Positions 49,714 through 56,647 of a stretch of DNA of 64,000 nt are shown here, one piece after another (positions within the stretch are counted from its first letter, which is position 1; each line of letters begins with the position of its first letter). The notes below the pieces were generated by a model that did no database searches, was not told where the DNA came from, and worked only from the letters and a program-made list of their open reading frames with translations. The position numbers were made by a program, and so were the translations under genes. The DNA lies in NCBI RefSeq assembly GCF_003634705.1, contig NZ_RBWU01000001.1:186001-250000 (forward strand), in the 5' to 3' direction. The DNA is from Actinomadura pelletieri DSM 43383. Its GTDB lineage: Bacteria > Actinomycetota > Actinomycetes > Streptosporangiales > Streptosporangiaceae.

Positions 49714-50751
49714 ATGACGAGCGCGGAGGGATTCGACGAGATCCACATCCTGTGGATATCCGAGGGGATGAGCTGCGACGGCGACACCGTCTCGATCACG
49801 GCCTCCGGCCAACCGGCGATCGAGGACGTGGTGAACGGCCTGATCCCCGGCCTGCCGAAGGTGAACCTGTACAACAAGGTGCTCTCGCCGACTCTGGGCG
49901 GGGAGGAGTTCCTGGCCCCGTTCCGGGCGGCGGTGAAGGGCGAACTGGAGCCGTTCATCTTCGTCCTGGAGGGCTCGGTGCCCAACGAGAAGATCAACGG
50001 GGACGGCTACTGGACGTCGTTCGGCAACGACCAGGACACCGGCGAGCCGCTCACGCTGAACTGGTGGATCGACCGGCTGGCGCCGAAGGCGTGGGCGGTC
50101 GTCACCGCGGGCACCTGCGCCGCCTACGGCGGAATCCACGCGATGGCGGGCAACCCGACCGGGTGCATGGGCCTCGCCGACTATCTCGGCTGGGACTTCA
50201 GGTCCGCGGGCGGGCTGCCGATCGTCAACGTGCCCGGATGCCCCGTCCAGCCCGAGAACTTCATGGAGACGCTGACCTGGGTGCTCTACCACGCCGCGGG
50301 TGACGCTCCCCCGCCGCCGCTGGACGACAAGCTCCGCCCCCAGTGGATGTTCGGCAAGACCGTCCACGAGGGCTGCGACCGCGCCGCCTACTACGAGCAG
50401 GCCGACTTCTCCAAGGACTACAACTCGCCGAAGTGCCAGGTGAAGATCGGCTGCTGGGGGCCGGTGGTGAACTGCAACGTCCCCAAACGCGGCTGGATGG
50501 GCGGCATCGGCGGCTGCCCGAACGTGGGCGGCATCTGCATCGGCTGCACCATGCCGGGCTTCCCGGACAAGTTCATGCCGTTCATGGACGCCCCGCCCGG
50601 CGGCAGCCTCTCGACGACCCTCATCAAGCCGTACGGGACCTTCATCCGCCGGATGCGCGGCATCACCAACGTCACGGCGAACAAGGAGCCGAAGTGGCAT
50701 CACAACCGTGAGCTTCTGACCAGCGGCTACGACCCGCGCTGGCGGCCATAG
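49714..50751 (+). CDS. hhyS: [NiFe]-hydrogenase small subunit, group 1h type
   Basis: A 345-residue electron-transfer subunit. There is no Tat signal and no C-terminal anchor, as in group 1h (actinobacterial high-affinity, HhyS/HucS). The proximal cluster motif is Cys21-x-x-Asp24 (SCDGDT), where standard hydrogenases have CxxC. The Asp ligand is the known oxygen-tolerance feature of this group. Further ligands are in AGTCAAYGG and VPGCPVQPEN. The medial and distal cluster ligands lie in HEGCDR, SPKCQVKIGC, NCNVPKRG, GGCPNVGG and ICIGCTMPGFPD. GAGGAGGT precedes the ATG. It pairs with the large subunit to scavenge traces of atmospheric H2. Confidence 0.95.
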   Translation: MTSAEGFDEIHILWISEGMSCDGDTVSITASGQPAIEDVVNGLIPGLPKVNLYNKVLSPTLGGEEFLAPFRAAVKGELEPFIFVLEGSVPNEKINGDGYWTSFGNDQDTGEPLTLNWWIDRLAPKAWAVVTAGTCAAYGGIHAMAGNPTGCMGLADYLGWDFRSAGGLPIVNVPGCPVQPENFMETLTWVLYHAAGDAPPPPLDDKLRPQWMFGKTVHEGCDRAAYYEQADFSKDYNSPKCQVKIGCWGPVVNCNVPKRGWMGGIGGCPNVGGICIGCTMPGFPDKFMPFMDAPPGGSLSTTLIKPYGTFIRRMRGITNVTANKEPKWHHNRELLTSGYDPRWRP

Positions 50752-50759
50752 CACGGATC

Positions 50760-50785
50760 GCAGGAGAGGACCGCAGGAGAGGACC
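50760..50785 (+). repeat. 13-bp tandem duplication carrying two ribosome sites
   Basis: GCAGGAGAGGACC occurs twice in a row between the subunit genes, ending six bases before the large-subunit ATG. Each copy contains AGGAG; only the second is well spaced for ribosome binding. It may raise or tune large-subunit translation, or be slippage. Confidence 0.8.
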
Positions 50786-50791
50786 GCACGG

Positions 50792-52585
50792 ATGACAACG
50801 ACCGAAAAGGCGCCCGCCGGGAGCGAACCGGGGCAACTCGTCGAGATGTCCTGGGACCCCATCACGCGCATCATCGGCAACCTGGGCATCTACACGAAGA
50901 TCGACTTTGCGAACCGACGGGTGGCCGAGTGCCACAGCACCTCGTCGCTGTTCCGCGGCTACTCGGTGTTCATGAAGGGCAAGGACCCGCGGGACGCCGG
51001 GTTCATCACCAGCCGTATCTGCGGGATCTGCGGCGACAACCACACCACGTGCTCGGTGTACGCGCAGAACATGGCCTACGGCATCAAGAACCCGCCGCTG
51101 GCCGAGTGGATCCTGAACCTCGGCGAGGCCGCCGAGTACATGTTCGACCACACGATCTTCCAGGACAACCTCGTCTTCGTCGACTTCTGCGAGGCGATGG
51201 TCAAGGACACCAACCCGTCCGTGCTGCGGCGGGCCAGGGACACCGAGGCGCCCAACGCGGCGGTGCACGGCTTCCGGACCATCGCGGAGATCATGGAGGC
51301 CTTCAACCCGTTCGAGGGCGCGGTCTACAAGGAGGCGCTCCAGGTCAGCCGCACCACACGGGAGATGTTCTGCCTGATGGAGGGCAGGCACGTGCACCCG
51401 TCGACGGTGTATCCGGGCGGTGTCGGCACGATGCCGACCCCGACGGTCTTCACCGACTACCTCTCCCGGCTGATGGACGTCATCGACTTCGTCAAGAAGG
51501 CCGTCGCGATGAACGACGACGTCTTCGACTTCTTCTACGAGGCGCTGCCCGGATACGAGGAGGTCGGGCGCCGCCGCATCATGCTCGGCTGCTGGGGAGC
51601 GTTCCAGGACCCTGCCGTCGTCGACTACAGGTACGAGACGATGAACCAGTGGGGCAAGGCGATGTTCGTCACCCCCGGCGTCGTCGTGGACGGCGAACTC
51701 CTCACCACCGACCTCGTCGACATCAACCTCGGCATCCGCATTCTGCTCGGCAGTTCCTTCTATGACGACTGGGTGAACGAAGAGCCCTTCGTCACCCACG
51801 ACCCGCTCGGGAATCCGGTGGACATGCGCCACCCGTGGAACCAGACCACACTGCCGGTGCCGCAGAAGCGCGACTTCGACGACAAGTACAGCTGGGTGAT
51901 GAGTCCCCGCTGGCTGCGTCCCGGGACCGACGAGCATCTCGCCCTCGACACCGGCGGCGGGCCGTTCGCGCGGCTCTACACCACCGCGCTGGCGAACATG
52001 GTCGACACCCCGTACGTGAAATCGACCGGGTCCAGCGTGCAGATCTCACTGCCGAAGGGCCGGGACCTGCCGGAGACGACGCTGGAATGGCGTATCCCGC
52101 AGTGGTCCAACGCCCTCGAACGGAACCGGGCGCGCTCCTACTTCGTCGCCTACGCGGCGGCGATGGCGCTGCACTTCGTCGAGCAGGCGCTCGGCCTGGT
52201 CCGCGCGGGCGACACCAAGGTGTTCGAGGACTTCGAGGTGCCCGACGAGGCGATCGGGTGCGGGTTCCACGAGGCGGTGCGCGGCGTGCTGTCGCACCAT
52301 CTCGTGATCCGGGACGGGAAGATCGCCAACTATCACCCGTATCCGCCGACGCCGTGGAACGGGAGCCCGCGCGACAGCTTCGGCACGCCCGGCCCGTACG
52401 AGGACGCCGTCCAGGACATGCCGATCTTCGAGGAGAACGGGCCGGACGACTTCCGGGGCGTCGACATCATGCGCGCCGTCCGCAGCTTCGACCCGTGCCT
52501 GCCCTGCGGCGTGCACATGTACCTCGGCGGAGGGCGGACGTTGAAGAAGCTGCATTCGCCGATGTTCGGATCGACGCATGGCTGA
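50792..52585 (+). CDS. hhyL: [NiFe]-hydrogenase large subunit, group 1h type
   Basis: A 597-residue catalytic subunit. L1 motif RICGICGDNHTTC has nickel ligands Cys77 and Cys80. L2 motif DPCLPCGVH has Cys569, Cys572 and His575. The 22 residues after His575 (starting MYLGGG) would be removed by the protease. YPGGVGTMPTP and the L1 variant GDNHTTC fit the group 1h/5 hydrogenases of Streptomyces and mycobacteria (HhyL/HucL), which oxidise atmospheric H2. The complex is soluble or peripheral on the membrane. Its end overlaps the NifU-like gene by 8 bp, so stoichiometry may be coupled. Confidence 0.96.
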   Translation: MTTTEKAPAGSEPGQLVEMSWDPITRIIGNLGIYTKIDFANRRVAECHSTSSLFRGYSVFMKGKDPRDAGFITSRICGICGDNHTTCSVYAQNMAYGIKNPPLAEWILNLGEAAEYMFDHTIFQDNLVFVDFCEAMVKDTNPSVLRRARDTEAPNAAVHGFRTIAEIMEAFNPFEGAVYKEALQVSRTTREMFCLMEGRHVHPSTVYPGGVGTMPTPTVFTDYLSRLMDVIDFVKKAVAMNDDVFDFFYEALPGYEEVGRRRIMLGCWGAFQDPAVVDYRYETMNQWGKAMFVTPGVVVDGELLTTDLVDINLGIRILLGSSFYDDWVNEEPFVTHDPLGNPVDMRHPWNQTTLPVPQKRDFDDKYSWVMSPRWLRPGTDEHLALDTGGGPFARLYTTALANMVDTPYVKSTGSSVQISLPKGRDLPETTLEWRIPQWSNALERNRARSYFVAYAAAMALHFVEQALGLVRAGDTKVFEDFEVPDEAIGCGFHEAVRGVLSHHLVIRDGKIANYHPYPPTPWNGSPRDSFGTPGPYEDAVQDMPIFEENGPDDFRGVDIMRAVRSFDPCLPCGVHMYLGGGRTLKKLHSPMFGSTHG

Positions 52586-53165
52586 TCCCGCCTCGGGTCC
52601 CGGCGCGCGCCGCCTCGACGGGGCGGCGATCGCCGGGCGGCTGGACCGTCTCGACGAGACGCTGGGCCTGCTGGAACGGACGCCCGGCGCGACGGCCGAG
52701 ACGGCGCTGGACGCGGTGACCCTGCTCACCGAGGTGTACGGGGAGGCGCTGGCGCGGGTGATGGACCGCGTCTCGGGCGACACCCGGCTCGTCGAGGCGT
52801 TCCTCGACGACGAACTCGTCGGGCATCTCTTCGTCCTGCACGGTGTCCATCCCGAACCCGTCGAGGGGCGCGTCGCCCGTGCCCTGGAGGCGCTCCGGCC
52901 GCAACTCGGCCGCAAGGGCGTGGACGCGGAAATCGTCGAGATCCGGGAGCGGACGGCCGAGGTCCGGTTGACGGGCGGGACGGGAGGCGGGTGCGGCTGC
53001 GGCGCCGAACCCGTCGAGGACGTGGTGCGGGAGGCCGTGCTGGCCGTGGCTCCCGAACTGGACGGCGTCCGCGTCACCGTCCCGGACGCTCCCGCTGCGG
53101 CGAAGGCGTTCGTGCCGGTCGAGGCGCTGCTCCGGCCGCCGATCTCCGTGGACGGCGGCCCATGA
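52578..53165 (+). CDS. NifU-like domain protein of the hydrogenase operon
   Basis: A 195-residue protein. An N-terminal helical region (LDGAAIAGRLDRLDETLGLLE) precedes a NifU C-terminal-like fold (about 85-165). The usual CxxC of that fold is replaced by GGCGCG (Cys139-x-Cys141). Similar NifU-like genes accompany group 1h hydrogenases and may help insert or carry iron-sulfur clusters; the altered Cys spacing leaves that open. ATG 52578 lies inside the large-subunit gene. Confidence 0.82.
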   Translation: MADPASGPGARRLDGAAIAGRLDRLDETLGLLERTPGATAETALDAVTLLTEVYGEALARVMDRVSGDTRLVEAFLDDELVGHLFVLHGVHPEPVEGRVARALEALRPQLGRKGVDAEIVEIRERTAEVRLTGGTGGGCGCGAEPVEDVVREAVLAVAPELDGVRVTVPDAPAAAKAFVPVEALLRPPISVDGGP

Positions 53166-53761
53166 CGACCGGAGCGTTCAGCCGCGTGATCATGAGATCG
53201 TCCAACCGGACGCGGGAGGACGGCGACAGGTGCGGCCTGTGCGACCTGCCCGTCGCGGACGGCCATGCCCATGTCCTGGACGAGCGCACCGGCGAACCGG
53301 AGTGCGCCTGCCGCGCCTGCGCCCTGCTCTTCGAGAAGGACGGGGCGGGGTTCGGTCACTATCGACTGGTGCCGGATCGCAGGGTTCGGCTGGCCGGCGT
53401 CACGTCCGCCGACCTGGGTGTTCCGGTGCGGCTCGCCTTCTTCACGATCGGGCCGGACGGCACCGTCACCGCCCGGTATCCCGGCCCGATGGGCGCCGCC
53501 ACCTGGACGGTCGACCCGTCCGCCTGGACGGCCGTCACCTCCCGGAACCCTGACCTGGCCTCGATGCTGCCCGTGGTCGAGGCCCTGCTCATCAGCTCGG
53601 TCGGCGAGACGGACGAACAGTGGATCGTCCCGATCGACGACTGCTACCGGCTCGTCGCCGTCATCAAGGAAGCGTGGACGGGATTGTCCGGAGGAGACCG
53701 CGTCTGGAAGGACGTGGAGGCCTTCTTCACCCGGCTGCGTGAGTCACGAGAGGGGAGTTAG
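53162..53761 (+). CDS. Cys-rich hydrogenase-associated protein (DUF5947-like)
   Basis: A 199-residue protein. Near the N-terminus Cys24-x2-Cys27 (CGLCDLP) and CACRAC (Cys48, Cys50, Cys53) form a likely zinc or rubredoxin-like iron site. The rest is a globular domain with LAFFTIGPDGTVTARYPGP, EALLISSVGETDEQWIVPIDDCYRLVAVI and WTGLSGGDRVWKDVEAFF. I recall it as the DUF5947 type found in these clusters, which I cannot check here. The metal site may make it a redox or assembly partner of the hydrogenase. ATG 53162 overlaps the previous stop as ATGA. Confidence 0.78.
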   Translation: MTTGAFSRVIMRSSNRTREDGDRCGLCDLPVADGHAHVLDERTGEPECACRACALLFEKDGAGFGHYRLVPDRRVRLAGVTSADLGVPVRLAFFTIGPDGTVTARYPGPMGAATWTVDPSAWTAVTSRNPDLASMLPVVEALLISSVGETDEQWIVPIDDCYRLVAVIKEAWTGLSGGDRVWKDVEAFFTRLRESREGS

Positions 53762-53763
53762 CC

Positions 53764-53973
53764 ATGGCGGAAATCCGTACCGGTAAGCCCGATGTCGCCC
53801 CCGACACGCCTTCGCACACCAAGGGCGTGCGGCAGGGCAACGAGAAGAGCGCCTACGCCAACGAGGTCGGGCACCACAAGGACGGCACCGCCGACTCGCG
53901 GCGGTCGACCGGCATCCGGCCCAAGAAGCGGGACCCGATCCTGCCGGTCATGCCGAACCTGCCACCCGGCTGA
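53764..53973 (+). CDS. Small hydrogenase-operon protein, 69 residues
   Basis: The gene starts 2 bp after the Cys-rich protein and follows GAGGGGAG. The product is polar, rich in Lys, Gly and Pro (HTKGVRQGNEKSAYANEVGHH, cited in part, then STGIRPKKRDPILPVMPNLPPG), probably disordered, with no Cys. The high-GC codon pattern and tight placement inside the operon support expression. Function is unknown; it could be a scaffold or inhibitor peptide. Confidence 0.65.
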   Translation: MAEIRTGKPDVAPDTPSHTKGVRQGNEKSAYANEVGHHKDGTADSRRSTGIRPKKRDPILPVMPNLPPG

Positions 53974-54008
53974 CCCGGGCCCGGCGTCCCGAGAAAAGGA
54001 GAGACGAC

Positions 54009-54119
54009 ATGCGGAAAGTGCGGATCGCGGTGGCCTGTCTGGCCACCGCCGGACTGGTGACGCTGATCTACAGGGAGATCCCGGCGATGCGCCGCTACCT
54101 CAAGATGGAGCGCATGTGA
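54009..54119 (+). CDS. 36-residue single-helix microprotein (DUF6893-like)
   Basis: A tiny gene with a textbook AAGGAGAG ribosome site five bases before ATG 54009. The product MRKVRIAVACLATAGLVTLI has one membrane-length hydrophobic segment, followed by a basic amphipathic tail REIPAMRRYLKMERM. The RRYLKM ending recalls the actinobacterial DUF6893 small proteins. It sits between the 69-residue protein and hypC. It may anchor or modulate the soluble hydrogenase at the membrane; that is inference. Confidence 0.7.
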   Translation: MRKVRIAVACLATAGLVTLIYREIPAMRRYLKMERM

Positions 54120-54140
54120 GCGGGAAGGGCGGCACGGCGA

Positions 54141-54413
54141 ATGTGTCTCGGCATTCCCGGTGAGATCGTCGAACTCTCGGCCGACCGTGACGATCTCGCC
54201 ATGGTCGAGGTCGCCGGGGTCCGGCGCGCCGTCAACACCGGCCTGCTCGGGCCGGGCGAGGTGCGTCCCGGCGACTGGGTGCTCGTCCATGTCGGCTTCG
54301 CCATGTCGAAGATCGACGAGGCGGAGGCCGCGGCGACGCTCGAACTGCTGCGGGGGCTCGGCAGCGCCTACACCGACGAACTGGCGGCGCTGGCGGGCTC
54401 CGACATCACCTGA
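54141..54413 (+). CDS. hypC: Hydrogenase assembly chaperone HypC
   Basis: A 90-residue protein starting MCLGIPGEIVEL. Cys2 is the essential residue that binds the Fe(CN)2CO unit and the large subunit. The beta-barrel and the closing helix (IDEAEAAATLELLRGL) are standard. It works with HypD encoded 36 bp downstream. A second HypC-like domain exists as a fusion in the convergent operon. Confidence 0.96.
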   Translation: MCLGIPGEIVELSADRDDLAMVEVAGVRRAVNTGLLGPGEVRPGDWVLVHVGFAMSKIDEAEAAATLELLRGLGSAYTDELAALAGSDIT

Positions 54414-54449
54414 CGTCCCCGAACATCGACCGAGAGGCGGCTGACCGGT

Positions 54450-55577
54450 ATGCGGTTCGTCGACGAGTACCGCGACGCGGACCAGGCCCGGGCACTGGCC
54501 GCGCAGATCACCGCGCTGTGCGAGCCCGGCCGGCGGTACCAGTTCATGGAGGTCTGCGGCGGGCACACGCACACCATCTACAAGCACGGCCTGGAGGATC
54601 ATCTGCCGGAGGCCGTCACGCTCGTGCACGGGCCCGGCTGCCCGGTGTGCGTGATCCCGATGGGGCGGGTGGACGACGCGATCGCCATCGCCCGCCACCC
54701 GGACGTCATCATGACCTCGTTCGGGGACATGATGCGCGTGCCCGGCGGCGGCGGTTCGTTCTTCGACGCCAAGGCGGAGGGCGCGGACATCCGCATGGTG
54801 TACTCGCCCCTGGACGCGCTGAAGATCGCCCGGCTGAATCCGGACCGCAGGGTCGTGTTCATGGCGATCGGGTTCGAGACGACGGCGCCGTCCACGGCGA
54901 TGACCGTCCTGCGGGCGGCCGCCGAAGGGATCGAGAACTTCTCCGTCTTCTGCAACCACGTGACGATCCTGCCCGCCATCAAGGCGATCCTGGACTCACC
55001 GGACCTGCGGCTCGACGGCTTCCTCGGCCCCGGGCACGTCTCGACCGTCATCGGCTGCCGCCCTTACGAGTTCATTCCCGGCCGTTACGGCAAGCCGCTG
55101 GTCTGCGCGGGGTTCGAGCCGCTGGACATCCTGCAGTCGGTCCACATGCTGCTGCAGCAGCTGGCCGAGGGCCGCGCCGAGGTGGAGAACCAGTACACCC
55201 GCGTCGTCCCGTGGGACGGGAACCGCAGGGCGCTGGAGGCCATCGGGGAGGTCATGGAACTGCGCCCGTATTTCGAGTGGCGCGGGCTGGGGTTCATCTC
55301 GCAGTCGGCGTTGCGGGTTCGGGACGCCTACGCCGTCCATGACGCCGAGCGCGTGTTCGACGTTCCCGGCGTCCGGGTGGCCGACCCGAAGGCATGTCAG
55401 TGCGGTGAAGTCTTGAAGGGCGTCATCAAACCCTGGGAATGCAAGGTCTTCGGTACGGCCTGCACGCCGGAGACCCCGATCGGCACCTGCATGGTCTCCT
55501 CCGAGGGGGCCTGCGCGGCCTATTACAACTACGGACGCTTCACCCGTGACCGCGTCAAGGAGGCGGCGCGCGTATGA
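54450..55577 (+). CDS. hypD: Hydrogenase maturation protein HypD
   Basis: A 375-residue iron-sulfur protein. CGGHTHTIYKHG, GPGCPVCVIP (with catalytic Cys pair) and the C-terminal cluster-binding cysteines in KACQCGEVLKG, WECKVFGTAC and GTCMVSSEGACAAY are all present. It assembles the Fe(CN)2CO moiety with HypC. Length is normal. Its stop overlaps hypE as ATGA. Confidence 0.97.
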   Translation: MRFVDEYRDADQARALAAQITALCEPGRRYQFMEVCGGHTHTIYKHGLEDHLPEAVTLVHGPGCPVCVIPMGRVDDAIAIARHPDVIMTSFGDMMRVPGGGGSFFDAKAEGADIRMVYSPLDALKIARLNPDRRVVFMAIGFETTAPSTAMTVLRAAAEGIENFSVFCNHVTILPAIKAILDSPDLRLDGFLGPGHVSTVIGCRPYEFIPGRYGKPLVCAGFEPLDILQSVHMLLQQLAEGRAEVENQYTRVVPWDGNRRALEAIGEVMELRPYFEWRGLGFISQSALRVRDAYAVHDAERVFDVPGVRVADPKACQCGEVLKGVIKPWECKVFGTACTPETPIGTCMVSSEGACAAYYNYGRFTRDRVKEAARV

Positions 55578-56647
55578 CGACCGAACAGAGCGTCCTGGAA
55601 CGCATCGAGCGGGCACGGCTCCGCAAGGCCAGGGTCAAGGAGGAGCGCGTCACCCTCGCGCACGGCGCGGGCGGAAAGGCCACGCAGACCCTCATCGAGG
55701 ACGTCTTCGTGGACGCCTTCCGCAATCCGCACCTGGAGGCCATGACCGACGGCGCCACCCTCACCCTGAACGGCACCCGGACGGTCTTCACGACCGACAC
55801 GTTCGTGGTGTCGCCGCTGTTCTTCCCGGGAGGGGACATCGGGGACCTGGCGGTGAACGGCACGGTCAACGACCTGGCCGTCTGCGGCGCCCGGCCGATG
55901 TACCTGTCGGCCGGGTTCGTCCTGGAGGAGGGCTTTCCGGTCGCCGACCTGCGGCGGATCGCCGCCTCGATGGCCGCCGCGGCGGCGGAGGCGGAAGTCG
56001 CCGTGGTCACCGGTGACACCAAGGTCGTCCAGCGCGGCAAGGCCGACGGCTGCTATGTGAACACCGCCGGCATCGGCGTCATGGAGCGGGACGTGACGCT
56101 GGGCGCCGCCACCGTCCGGGCCGGTGATGCCGTGCTGGTCTCCGGGCCGATCGGGGAGCACGGCGTCACGATCATGCTCGCCCGTGGTGAACTCGACATC
56201 GAGGCCGATCTCGCCTCGGACACGGCGCCGCTGCACGAGCCCGTCGCGGCGCTCCTCGACGCCGTCCCCGGCGGGGTGCGGGTGCTGCGGGACGCGACAC
56301 GCGGCGGGGTGGCGACGGTCCTCAACGAGATCGCCCAGGCGGTCCGGCTCGGCGTCGTCGTGGACGAGGCGGCGATCCCGGTGGCGCCCGTGGTCAACGG
56401 GGCCTGCGAACTGCTCGGCATCGACCCGCTGTACGTGGCCTGCGAGGGACGGTTCGTCGCCGTCGTGGACGGCGAGCGGGCGGACGCGGCGCTCGCGGCG
56501 CTGCGCGGGCACCCGTCCGGGGAGGGTGCCGCGATCGTCGGGCATGTCGCGGACGAGCCGGCGGGGACCGTCCTGCTGAAGACGTCCTTCGGCGGCACGC
56601 GCATCGTGGACATGCTGGTGGGCGATCCGCTACCGCGAATCTGCTGA
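55574..56647 (+). CDS. hypE: Hydrogenase maturation protein HypE
   Basis: A 357-residue PurM-like ATPase. LAHGAGGKATQTLIEDVF starts the fold, and the conserved C-terminus ends PRIC. The last Cys carries the thiocarbamate that is dehydrated to thiocyanate. It receives carbamoyl from HypF, encoded convergently. The two genes overlap by 18 bp at their 3' ends, so no intrinsic terminator separates them. Confidence 0.97.
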   Translation: MTTEQSVLERIERARLRKARVKEERVTLAHGAGGKATQTLIEDVFVDAFRNPHLEAMTDGATLTLNGTRTVFTTDTFVVSPLFFPGGDIGDLAVNGTVNDLAVCGARPMYLSAGFVLEEGFPVADLRRIAASMAAAAAEAEVAVVTGDTKVVQRGKADGCYVNTAGIGVMERDVTLGAATVRAGDAVLVSGPIGEHGVTIMLARGELDIEADLASDTAPLHEPVAALLDAVPGGVRVLRDATRGGVATVLNEIAQAVRLGVVVDEAAIPVAPVVNGACELLGIDPLYVACEGRFVAVVDGERADAALAALRGHPSGEGAAIVGHVADEPAGTVLLKTSFGGTRIVDMLVGDPLPRIC

